DNA of 64,000 nucleotides from JAWVFM01 sp963843315 (GTDB lineage Bacteria > Actinomycetota > Thermoleophilia > Solirubrobacterales > 70-9): positions 434,001-498,000 of the forward strand of contig CAWJJU010000005.1 of NCBI GenBank assembly GCA_963843315.1, in the 5' to 3' direction. Shown one piece after another: positions 19,581 to 28,957 of this stretch. A model generated the notes under the pieces. It made no database searches, had not been told where the DNA came from, and saw only the letters and a list, made by a program, of their open reading frames with translations. Numbering within the stretch: the stretch's first letter is position 1; each line of letters begins with the position of its first letter. Both the position numbers and the translations under genes were made by a program.

Positions 19581-21442
19581 CTACGAATCCGGCGTCGCCG
19601 ACGCCTGCACGGCGCCTGTCGTGGCGGAACGGTTGCAGAAGCCCTGGGCGCCGGGATCGATGCCCACCGCCACGCTGCATCGCGCCTGGTCCAGCTCAGA
19701 CTGGCTAACCGAAGTGGAGTAGGCGGCCGAGCTGCGCGGTCCGAATAAGGACCCGACGGCCGCGGCGGCCCTCGGCCTGCCCCGGCGAGCGGCGAGCGCC
19801 CGCAGGTACTCGTAGTCCTCCACCCCGTCGCGCAACCGCTTCAGCCGCACCGACTCGAGGGGGATGGCGTGCTCGCCGCCGATCGCCGGCCCGCCGTCCA
19901 GGCCGTCCGGCCCGCCCGGGTAGAAGAGGTTGCCGTCGCCGTTCGCGCCCGAGAGGTACTGATCGGTCCACGCGGTCGTGAGCGAGCGGGTGGTGTCGAA
20001 GTACAGGAAGCCGCTGACGTCGTAGTCGAAGGCCACCCAGCCCACGGCGCGCGCCTCAGAGCCGGGCGCGTCGATCGCCAGGCTCGGCCAGCCCTCGGAG
20101 TAGGCGTTCGCCGGGGCGTCGCCGCAGCCGTCGCTGGCGCACGAGACGTAGGTCCACAGCCGCGGCGGCGCCGCTTCGGGCCCGGAGGGCCTGTTCAGGT
20201 ACGACCGATAGGTGGGGCGCTGGTTGCCGCGCGTAGATGCCCGACTTGTCGTCGAGGTCGTTGACGATCGGGGCGAGGATGTCCGCGTTCGCCAGGGCGA
20301 CGGGGCCGAACAGGGCGGCGGCATGCGCCGTCGCGGTGATGAGCTGTGCGCCGCCCGGCCACGCCGCGGCGGCCTCGTCGCTGCGGCGATCGCACGTGCG
20401 CCACAGCGCGGGGTCCTCGTTGGGCTCGTCGCAGACGAACACGAAGAAGCGGTCGCTCACCCCCAGGGCCTCCGCGGTCGACCGCCAGGAGCGCAGGCAG
20501 GCCGCGCCGGCGCGAAGGCACTGCCAGAAGGCGCCGACCGAAGTCATCCGGGCGCCCTGAAGGCGCGGCGGCAGGGTGCCGGGGGGCTCGACGGCGCCGC
20601 TGCCCGACAGCAGCGACCCGTCGTGCGAGCGCAGCTGAACCTCGGTGGGGGCCTTGCCGTATTGCGTGGGGAACGGGTTGAAGATCGTCAGCCGGTCGTC
20701 GAGGGCCTCGCGCTCGAACAGCGCGTGCAGCGACCACGACGACGGGTCGGAGGGCGTCGCACGAAGAGCCGGTGAAGGCCAGGCACGGGTTGTCAGGGCT
20801 CGTGCCGAGGGCGGTCGTGAGGTCCGGCGTCGATGGAAGCGTGAGGTCGATCACCTGGAGTGCGAAGGGCACGGGCATCGACTGGCCGCGGGCGTCGCTC
20901 ACCAGCAGCCTGCCCCTGTACTCGCCGGGTGCCGTTCCGGGCGGCACGAGGACGTCGACCCAGGCCAGCATCCGGCCATCGGCCGGCACGTCGTAGGGGA
21001 ACGCCGAGCGCTGCTCGCCGTAGAGGGAGTCGCGCGCCGGGATGAGCGCATCCGGCCACACCCCCGTCCCGCCCTCACCGTCGGACGGCTGGGTGCCCGC
21101 GGCGGGATCGACCAGGTACCCCACCTCGCGAGACACCGAGATGGCCGTGGCCGGGATCTCGCCTCCGGCGCCGCGCAGCGGGCCGTCCGCGCGCACGTCG
21201 ACGCCCGCCACGTTTCCGTCCACGGCCTGGACCGCGACCTGTGCGGACTCGAACTCGTTTCGCGCCGCCAGCAGGCGGATCGAGCCCGCGCCGGCGGGAA
21301 ACGGCTCGTCGAGCCGCGCCTGGGTGGCCGACCCGAGCACGCTGACCTCCATCTTTCCCGGGCCGGCCGGCGCCGAGTCGCCGCACCCCCCGGCCAGGAG
21401 GCCCGCGGCGAGGACGCACGCGATCGCGGCGCCGATTCTCAC
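19581..21442 (-). CDS. DUF4091 lipoprotein (two frameshifts)
   Basis: About 619 residues over three frames, with surplus bases near 20765 and 20228. The GTG start gives a lipoprotein signal ending LLAGGC (Cys 20), so the mature protein is probably membrane-anchored outside. The body parallels the secreted paralogue at 2851-4956: NEFESAQVAVQ, FAFPYDVP-like segments, FFVFVCDEPNEDP and the DUF4091 core RLKRLRDGVEDYEYLRAL. It lacks the C-terminal beta domain of that paralogue. A glycosidase-like role on the exopolysaccharide is likely from location but not proven. It starts seven bases after the two-headed glycosyltransferase. Confidence 0.8.
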
Positions 21443-21449
21443 GGCGCCC

Positions 21450-23776
21450 TCAGGACGGCGAGCCGGCAAGGCCGTGACGCTCGAGAGCCTGCTCGTACTC
21501 CGCGAGCATCCGCCGAGCCCACTCGTCCAGCGAGAAGCGCTCGGCGGCCAGCGCGTGGGCCTGATGGGCCTGCGCCTCGGCCTGTGCCGGCGCGCGGTCC
21601 AGCAGCTCGCCCACCGCAACGGCCATCGCCGCCGGGTCATAGGCGGCAAGCCGCGTCGAGTCGAGCCCCTCGGCGAGAAGAGCGTGTCCCGGGATGTCCG
21701 TCGCCGCCAGGCCAAGGCCGCAGCTGACGGCCTCGATCACTGCGAAGGGCACTCCCTCCGCGGGGCTCGAGGCCACGAAAACATCCGCGGCGGCGTAGAG
21801 GGTCGCGACGTCGTCGGTCTGCCCGAGGACCCGCAGGGTCGTCGCCGAGCCCCAGGGCCTGGCGTGAGGCGAGACCCTGCTCGGTGTCGCCCACCTGAAG
21901 CGCGAGCACGGTCCGGCCGTCCGCGAGCAGCCGCGACACCGCCCGCTGGAACAGCTCCCCGCCCTTGATCTCCCAATCCCAGGCGAAGTTGAGGAGCACG
22001 GCGACGTCGGGGTCGATGCCCAGGCGCTCGCGTGCCTGCGCCCGGCGCTCACGCGTGACCACCGGAAACCGCGCGACGTCCACGGCGTTCGGCATCAGCT
22101 GGAGGCGGTCGGCGGGCGCGAGCCGCCGCCGAAGGCCCTCGCACAGATCGGGCGAGGGGCAGAAGATGCGCTCGACACGGCGGCCCAGCACCCCGAACTT
22201 CAGGAGGTTGCGCGCCACGATCCAGGGGTCGGCCGACAGCGCCGAATGGTGATGCCAGAAGACCAGGGCGTCGTCGTGCCGGCGCGCCGCGAGCGCGCTC
22301 GAGATGTCGTACCCGGTGAAGTGGGAGTGCATGATCAGCGGGCCAGGCTCCTCCGCGACGATCTCGGCCACGGCCCGGTTCTGGGCGGAGCGCCCGCCGG
22401 CGGGCAGGAGCCGCACGCGCGCGCCGGCCTCCTCGAAGACGGGCAGCCAGGTGGCGCCGGCCACGGTCTCGGGCAGCGCCGCCTCGGTGCGCCAGCCCCG
22501 GTCGGCGGCCGCCCGGAGGATCGCCTCCATCATCGGGATGAACGAGCCCGCGCGCATGGTGGAGTAGCTCGCGAGCTGCACCAGCCGGGGCGCGGAGCTC
22601 GCCGCTGCGGCCCGCGCGCCGGGCCGGGGCCCCCGGCCCATCCCCAGGTCGCGCTCGTAGAGGTCGAGCAGCTCGTCGGCCACGACCGCGACCGCGAGGT
22701 TCTCGTCGATCCAGGTGCGAGCCTGGCCGGCCTCGGCCTGGGCCACCTCCGGGGCGCGATCGAGGGTCTGCTCCACCGCGCCCGCGAGATCGCCGGGGTC
22801 CGCCGCGGCGATCCGGCAGGCGTCCATCTCCTCGCCGAGGTAGACGTGCCCGGCGGTGGGCGTCGCGACCACGGGGATACCGCTGGCAAGAGCCTCCAGG
22901 ACCGTGTAGGCCATCCCCTCCTCGCGGCTCGACGACACCATCAGGTCCGCCGCGGCGAAGAGGCTGCGGGCATCCTCTACCGGGGGCTGCAGGCGGACCA
23001 GGTCGGCGACGCCAAGCTCCCGCGCGAGGGCCTCGGTCTCCTCGCCGCCGCCCCGCGAGAGCCCGACGAGGCCGGTACGGCCCGCCTTCGCGAGCTGCGC
23101 GACGGTCTGCACGAAGTAGTCGCCGCCCTTGACCTTGAAGTCCCATCCGAAGTGCAGCAGCACGGTCGCGTCCTGCGGCAGCCCGAGCTGCTCGCGCGCG
23201 GCGCGGCGGGCATCCGCCCCCACCGGCGGGAAGCGGTCGAGGTCGATCGCGCTCGGCAGGAAGTGCACGCGGTCGCGGCGGGCGCGGCGTCGCACGACCG
23301 CGTCGACGATGTTGGTCGCCGGGCAGAAGACTCCGCGCACGCCTCTGCCGACCAGGCCGAACTTCAGCGTGCCGCGGGCGACCGAGGCTGCGTCCGGAGG
23401 CAGGACGCTGTGCACGTGCCAGTACACGGCGGTGTCGCCCGCGCGAGCGGCCCGCCAGCAGCGACGCGATGTCCCACGCGGTGAAGTGGCTGTGGAGGAT
23501 CTTCTGGCCGGGGCGTCTTGCGAGCTCGGGGCGCAGCCAGCGCAGCCGGCTTCGCCGCGAGGCCGTCGCGTCGTGCGGCGCGAGCGTGACCGGGATCCCG
23601 GCCTGCTCGAAGTCGGCAAGCCATTCGACGTTGCGGGCGGACTCGAAGAGGATCGCCTCGGCGCCCCAGCCGCGGTCGCGAGCGGCGGTGAGGACGCCGA
23701 GGAGCATGGGCACGAAGGAGCCCGCCTCGGGACGGTCGAAGCTGGTGAGCTGGATGAGGGTCGGGCGCGAGGTCAC
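21450..23776 (-). CDS. Two-headed glycosyltransferase, tandem GT4 modules (two frameshifts)
   Basis: A protein of about 774 residues made of two similar GT-B modules. Module 1 starts PTLIQLTSFDRPEAGSFVPM and has HFGWDFKVKGGDYF and REEGMAYTVLEALASG; module 2 starts PRLVQLASYSTMRAGSFIPM and has NFAWDWEIKGGELF and PAEGVPFAVIEAVSCG. The join, around 22625, is in one continuous frame with a short Ala/Gly linker and no start codon, so a true fusion is indicated. Frame breaks near 23455 and 21845 are each explained by one extra base. GTG 23776 is the chosen start. Sugar specificity is unknown. Confidence 0.75.
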
Positions 23777-23822
23777 GCTCGGACTGTAGATGGGGCGCGT
23801 GGCGCCCCCGAGGGCCCGGCCG

Positions 23823-24130
23823 CTACTTGCCGCCGCCCGGGTCCCAGGCCGCCGCTGCCGTGCGTGGTGGTCGTCGTGGTCGTGGTCGACGTGACCGTCG
23901 ACGTGCTCGGCGTCGTCGTGGAGGTCGAGCTGGTGGCGGTGCTGGTCGGTGTCGTCGTGGTGGTCGTCGTCGTGCTCGAGCGTCGTCGAGGACGTGGTGG
24001 CGGTGGTGGGCGCCGTCGTGGACGTCGAGGTCGAGCCGTTGTTGTCGGACGCGACCACCGCCAGCGCGACTCCGAGGCCGATGACGGCCGCGACCAGGAT
24101 GCCGATGGCGACCTTCATGCCGCTGCTCAT
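23823..24130 (-). CDS. Membrane-anchored Thr-rich protein (two frameshifts)
   Basis: About 101 residues. A hydrophobic helix (VAIGILVAAVIGLGVALAVV, residues 7-26) is followed by a tail composed almost wholly of Thr with some Ser and Pro, encoded by ACG/ACC repeats, and ending WDPGGGK. Two surplus bases, near 23990 and 23848, interrupt the repeat in the given sequence. Such a tail is likely an extracellular, possibly glycosylated stalk. The exact repeat length in this low-complexity stretch should not be trusted. It lies immediately upstream of the two-headed glycosyltransferase. Confidence 0.5.
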
Positions 24131-24219
24131 CCCGCCGGGGGGCGGGCCCCGGGCTGGCCGTACGGGTCGGGAGGACCGCCGCGGCCTCCGCGCATGATTC
24201 TGGTCGGATCCTCGTTCAT
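24127..24219 (-). CDS. Short ORF, or cytosolic N-terminus of the Thr-rich protein
   Basis: Thirty codons starting MNEDPTRIMRGGRGG and rich in Gly and Pro. Its TGA overlaps the ATG of the next gene. Gly/Pro-rich cytosolic tails followed by a single helix are a common actinobacterial layout, so this may simply be the N-terminus of the Thr-rich protein, separated by an indel in the G6/C6 run at 24137-24142. However, the offset is +2 rather than the +1 seen elsewhere, so a separate coupled ORF is not excluded. Confidence 0.35.
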   Translation of the reverse strand: MNEDPTRIMRGGRGGPPDPYGQPGARPPAG

Positions 24220-24242
24220 TGCGACGCGAGTGTAGCCACGGC

Positions 24243-24692
24243 TCAGGCCGGATCAGCCTCGCGCAGCACCTTCGCGGGGATGCCTCCCACGACGGCCCCG
24301 GCAGGCACGTCGTCGACCACCACGGCGTTCGCGCCGATCACGGCGTCGTCCCCCACGACGATTCCCCCAAGCAGCTTCGCGCCGGCTCCCACCTTCACGC
24401 GATCTCCGAGCCTTGGCACGTCGGTGCCGGAGGAACCGCCGCCCCGCTCACCGCGGCCGCCCAGGGTCACGTTCTGGCTGATGAGGCAGTCGCGGCCGAT
24501 GACCGAGTCGTGGTGAATGACGATGCCGAGCCCTCCGTAGCCCAGGCTGGTGCCCCGGCCGATGGTCGCCGCGGCGGGAATCCAGCACCCGAACGCCACC
24601 CGCATGACGTAGCTCATGAGTTTCGGGATCACGGGAATCCCGCGCCGATGCAGGGCATTCGCGAGCCGGTAGAAGTCGAAGACGAGTCTCAC
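24243..24692 (-). CDS. Serine O-acetyltransferase-like hexapeptide enzyme
   Basis: An intact 149-residue left-handed beta-helix acetyltransferase. Hexapeptide turns run from about residue 40 (IPAAATIGRGTSLGYGGLGI) with the conserved His pair VIHHDSVIG, through LISQNVTLGG to VIGANAVVVDDVPAGAVVGG. The family includes CysE and acetyltransferases that modify surface sugars. The short N-terminal domain (about 38 residues) is smaller than in CysE, and the gene lies at the edge of the exopolysaccharide region, which favours sugar O-acetylation over cysteine synthesis. This is an inference. Confidence 0.7.
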   Translation of the reverse strand: MRLVFDFYRLANALHRRGIPVIPKLMSYVMRVAFGCWIPAAATIGRGTSLGYGGLGIVIHHDSVIGRDCLISQNVTLGGRGERGGGSSGTDVPRLGDRVKVGAGAKLLGGIVVGDDAVIGANAVVVDDVPAGAVVGGIPAKVLREADPA

Positions 24693-24750
24693 GGGCGGCG
24701 GCCGAGGGTACAGGCCGCCGGCCGTCGTACCTGGGCGGCGCGTTTCGCGC

Positions 24751-25933
24751 TCAGGAGCCGGCGAGGGCCCCCGCGAGGAGCTCCAGCGCCTCGGCCACCT
24801 CGGCCTCCGTGACCGTGAGCGGCGGCAGGAAGCGCAGCATCGCGGCGCCCGGGACGTTGATCACCAGGCCGGCCTCGAGCGCGCGGGCGTGGACGACCTG
24901 TCGGGTCGAGCGCGTCGGCGAGCGTGAGCCCCACCATCAGCCCCCGGCCACGGACGTCCGTGACGCCGTCGAGCTCGCCCAGGCCCGCGGCGAGCTGCTC
25001 GCCGCGCTCGCGGACGTTGGCCAGCAGCGCCTCGTCGTCGATCACCTCGAGCGCCGCGAGGGCGGCCGCCGCGGCGATCGGGCCGCCGGCGAAGGTCGAG
25101 CCGTGATCGCCCAGGGCCAGCACGTCGCCCAGCGCGGGCGTCGTGACGCACGCGCCCACCGGCATCCCGCCGCCCAGGGCCTTCGCCGCCGTCATCACGT
25201 CGGGCGTCACCTCGAGGCCCTCGAAGGCCCACAGCGTGCCGGTCCTCCCCATCCCGGTCTGGACCTCGTCGAACACCAGCAGCGCCCCGGCCTCGTCGCA
25301 CGCCTCGCGAGCGGCACGGAGCACGACGTCGCCGATGGGCCAGACGCCGGCCTCGCCCTGGATCGGCTCGACGAGCACCGCCGCGGTGCTCTCCCCCACG
25401 GCGGCGCGAAGCGCATCGGGATCGTCGCGCGGCACGGCGGCGAAGCCCGTGGGCAGGGGGCCGAAGAAGTCCTCGCGCGCCAGCTTCACGGTGGCGGCGA
25501 GCGCTGCGAGGGTGCGCCCGTGGAACCCGCTCTCCAGGACCACGATCTCCGGGGCCTGGACGCCGCGCGCGTGCGCGTGCTTGCGCACGACCTTGATCGC
25601 GCACTCGTTTGCCTCCGTCCCCGAGTTCGCCAGAAAGGCCTTGCCGCCCAGGCTCGACTCGGCGAGCCGAGCCGCCAGCCGCATCGCGGGCTCGGTGTAG
25701 AAGAGGTTGGAGACTCCGCCCAGGCGCCCTGCCTGGTCGCGGATGGCCTCCACGATCGCCGGATGGCAGTTGCCGGCGTTGTGAACCGACAGCCCGGCGA
25801 AGAAGTCCAGGTACTCCCTGCCGTCCGCATCCCACAGCCGCGCGCCCTCCCCGCGGACGAACTCGACCGGGGCCTTGGCGTACGTGGGCATGACGTAGCG
25901 CTGCTCCAGCGCCCGCAGCTCCTCGACGCTCAA
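24751..25933 (-). CDS. argD: Acetylornithine aminotransferase (one frameshift)
   Basis: About 393 residues. This PLP enzyme converts N-acetylglutamate semialdehyde to N-acetylornithine. Visible are NSGTEANECAIK, SGFHGRTLAAL, VFDEVQTGMGRTG and the PLP-lysine segment MTAAKALGGGMPVGA (about residue 245). One extra C near 24905 shifts the frame within LADALDP; the true C-terminus then reads VHARALEAGLVINVPGA and ends at the TGA 24751-24753. Its ATG overlaps the stop of argB by four bases, so the arg genes are translationally coupled. Confidence 0.92.
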
Positions 25934-26808
25934 GGGGTCACCATCGTGCCGATGCCGGCGTCGGTGAAGAGCTCCAGAAGCAGGGAATGCGGGCGGCGGC
26001 CGTCGATGATGTGCGCGGAGCCCGTTCCGCCCGAGATCGCCTCGACGCAGGCGCCGAGCTTGGGGCGCATGCCCCCTGAGATCCCGGACAGCGCGTCGTT
26101 GATCTCCCCCACGGTCGTGCGGTTGATCAGCGACGACAGGTCGCCGGCATCGCGCAGCCAGCCGGGGACGTCGGTGAGGAAGATCGCCTTGTAGGCGCCG
26201 AGCGCTGCCGCGACCTTGCCGGCCGCCGCGTCGGCGTTGACGTTGTAGGAGTTGCCATCGCGATCGGCTCCCGCCGAGGCGACGACGGGGATGTAGTCCT
26301 CGGCGATGTGGTTCAGCACGTCAACGTCCACGTGCTCGATCTCGCCGACGTAGCCCACCTCGGAGGCGTTGTCGACGGGGCGGATCGAGAACATCGTGCC
26401 GTCGTCGCCCGACAGCCCCACCGCGGGCTGGCCGTGGCGGTTCAGCCGCCGCACGATGTCGGAGTTGACCTTGCCCAGCAGCACCATCTGCGCGACCTCC
26501 ACAGTCTCGGCGTCGGATACACGCAGGCCCTCGACGAAGCGCACCTGCATGTCGAGCCGCTCCATGTAGCGGGTGATGTCGGGCCCGCCACCGTGCACGA
26601 CCACCGGGTTCAGCCCCACGTACTTCAGGAGGACCACGTCGGTGGCGAACCCGTCGCGAAGCGCCTCGTCGGTCATCGCCGCGCCGCCGTACTTGATGAC
26701 CACGGTGCGCCCGTGGAACTGGCGGATGTAGGGCAGCGCCTCGAGCAGCGTCTCGACGCTGACGGCGGCGCCGCGCCCGTCGCCCTCCACTGCCGGTTGA
26801 TCGGTCAT
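25930..26808 (-). CDS. argB: Acetylglutamate kinase
   Basis: An intact 292-residue kinase that phosphorylates N-acetylglutamate, the second step of arginine synthesis. The N-terminal VVIKYGGAAM (lysine of the ATP site) and VVHGGGPDIT (Gly-rich substrate loop) are complete, as is the NVNADAAAGKVAAALGAYK segment. The N-terminal helix of arginine-sensitive enzymes seems to be present (about 25 residues before the first strand), so feedback inhibition is possible. ATGA overlaps join it to argJ upstream and argD downstream. Confidence 0.95.
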   Translation of the reverse strand: MTDQPAVEGDGRGAAVSVETLLEALPYIRQFHGRTVVIKYGGAAMTDEALRDGFATDVVLLKYVGLNPVVVHGGGPDITRYMERLDMQVRFVEGLRVSDAETVEVAQMVLLGKVNSDIVRRLNRHGQPAVGLSGDDGTMFSIRPVDNASEVGYVGEIEHVDVDVLNHIAEDYIPVVASAGADRDGNSYNVNADAAAGKVAAALGAYKAIFLTDVPGWLRDAGDLSSLINRTTVGEINDALSGISGGMRPKLGACVEAISGGTGSAHIIDGRRPHSLLLELFTDAGIGTMVTP

Positions 26809-27969
26809 GTCGTGTACTCCGAGTTCAGCTTGACGTAGTCGACGGTGAGATCCGAGAAGTAGACGTGCGCCCGGCCATCGCCGCGGTCGAGGCGCAGGCC
26901 GATCTCGGCCTCGGCCTCCTCGCCACCGAGGGCGTCGGCGTCGATGTGGCCGGGGCCGAGCTCCGGCAGGTCCTCACCGGCGAGCGCCATGCCCGCGGCC
27001 TGAGCGATCCGCCCCCAGTTGGGGTCGCGTCCGTACATCGCGGTCTTCACCAGCGGCGAGTTGGCGACCGCGCGCGCCACGCGCTCGGCCTCGTCGTCGT
27101 CGCGGGCGCCGCTCACCTCGATGCGGCCCACCCTGCTCGCGCCCTCGCCGTCGGCGACGATCTCGATCGCCAGCGCCAGGAGCACCGCGTCGAGCAGCCC
27201 CTCCGGCAGCGGCTTGCCGGCGGCGCCCGTGGCCTGCAGCACCACCGTGTCGTTCGTCGACTGCTGGCCGTCGACCGTGATCCGCTCGAACGAGCTCGCG
27301 ACCGCCCGGCGCAGCTCGCCCTCCGGGTCGTCCACCCGGGCGTCGGTCTGCACGAAGCACAGCATCGTCGCGAAGCCCGGCTGGGTCATTCCCGCTCCCT
27401 TGGCCTGCGCGGAGACGGTCACACCGCCGGCGCGCACCGTGCAGCGCTTTGGCGCCCGGTCGGTGGTCATGATCGCGTGAGCGAAATCATCGGCGCCCGA
27501 GGCGTGGAGACGGCTGCCGGCGTCGGCGATGCCGCGCTCCACCGAGTCGAGGTCGAGCGGCACGCCGATGGTGCCGGTTTCGGCCACCACCACAAGCTCC
27601 GGATCTGTCCCGAGCACGAGAGCCGCGAGGTTGCGCATCTCCAGCGCGTCGGCATAGCCCTGCTGGCCGGTCGCGGCGTTGGCGTTGCCGGAGTTGACCA
27701 CAACTCCCCGCACGCGACCGAGGGCGGTGCGCTCGCGGCACACGCGCACCGGCGCGGCGGCCGCCGCGTTGGAGGTGAGGAGCACGGCCGAGCTGACCTC
27801 CTCGGCATCGCAGCGCACGAGGCCCAGGTCGGTCTCGCCGCCGGCCTTCAGCCCGCACGCGACCCCGGCGGCACGGAAGCCGGGAGCCAGCGCGGCCGGG
27901 TCGAGCTCCTCGACCCCGGCGGGCGCCTGGACCCAGCGCGAGCGAAAGAACGGACGGGGCGCCGCTCAT
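26805..27969 (-). CDS. argJ: Bifunctional ornithine acetyltransferase / N-acetylglutamate synthase (one frameshift)
   Basis: About 387 residues. ArgJ recycles the acetyl group from acetylornithine to glutamate. The self-cleavage site is visible in PGFATMLCFVQTDA (cut before Thr), preceded by AKGAGM; SGNANAATG and GRDPNWGRI are further family motifs. The gene starts at ATG 27969, inside the last codons of argC; the N-terminal five codons are separated from WVQAPAGVEEL by one extra C in a CCCC run near 27955. The frame is otherwise intact and ends in an ATGA overlap with argB. Confidence 0.92.
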
Positions 27970-28957
27970 GCGAGCCCCGCCCCCTCGTCCGAGCCCGAGC
28001 ATCAGGTTGAGGTTCTGCACGGCCTGCCCCGCGGCGCCCTTCCAGAGGTTGTCGATCGCGGCGAAGGCCAGGACCCGCCCGGTCTCGCCCTCCACCGTCG
28101 CGTGGACGCGGCAGAGGTTGGTCTCGCGGACCTCGCGCACGTTCGGCGGGCGGTCCAGGACCTCGACGAAGGCCTCACCCGCGTAGCGCTCGGCGTAGAG
28201 CGATGCCACCTCGTCCGCGCTCACCTCGCGCGTGGGCGTGACGAAGCAGCTTGCGAGCAGCCCCTGGTCGATGGGCAGCAGGTGCGGCGTGAAGGTCACG
28301 GTCCCGTGCTCGCCCATGGCGCCCAGGCCCTGCACGATCTCGGGGTAGTGGCGGTGCCCGCCCGTTCCGTAGGCGGCGAACCCCTCGGCGACGTCGACGA
28401 AGTCGAAGGCGCCCCGCCCGGCGCCGGAGACGCCCGACGCGGCGCTGATCACCACGTCGCCGAGCAGCCCCGCCTCGGCCAGGGGCGCGAGCCCCAGCAG
28501 CGCCGCGGTGGGGTAGCAGCCCGGGTTGGCGACCAGCTCGGCCTCGCGGACCTCGTGGCGGTGCATCTCGGGCAGCCCGTAGACGGCGCCCTCGAGCAGG
28601 TCGGGCTCGCCGTGCGGTCCGTACCAGCGCTCGTAGCTCGGCAGGTCGCGAAGCCGGAAGTCCGCCGAGAGGTCCACCACCAGCACCCCGAGGCCCGCGC
28701 AGCTCGGCGACCACCGGGGCGGCGGCGGCGTGCGGGTAGGCGACGATCGCCGCGTCGACCTCCTCGATCGCCGCGATGTCGAGCTCGGTGAGCTCCAGCG
28801 GCACGCGGTGGCGCGGATGCAGCTCGTCGAGCCGCTTGCCGGCGTCCGAGCGCGAGGTGACCGCCGCGAGCTCGAGCTCGGGATGCGCCCAGACGAGCCG
28901 GGCTGCCAGCGCCCCGGACAGCCCCGAGGCGCCTGCGACGAGAACGCGCGCGCTCAT
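27966..28957 (-). CDS. argC: N-acetyl-gamma-glutamyl-phosphate reductase (two frameshifts)
   Basis: About 329 residues. The enzyme reduces N-acetylglutamyl phosphate with NADPH. The dinucleotide motif VLVAGASGLSGALAARL is at the N-terminus, and the catalytic Cys is in ELVANPGCYPTA. DNLWKGAAGQAVQNLNLML marks the C-terminal end. Surplus bases near 28700 and 27988 break the frame; after correction the gene ends GLA-TGA, overlapping the argJ ATG. Its ATG overlaps the pheT stop by four bases, so the arginine genes appear co-transcribed with pheST. Confidence 0.9.

Noticed and set aside
5081..24692. Horizontal acquisition of the polysaccharide region
   Set aside because: No mobility genes, flanking repeats or clear base-composition change could be seen by eye; a computed composition profile would be needed to support it.
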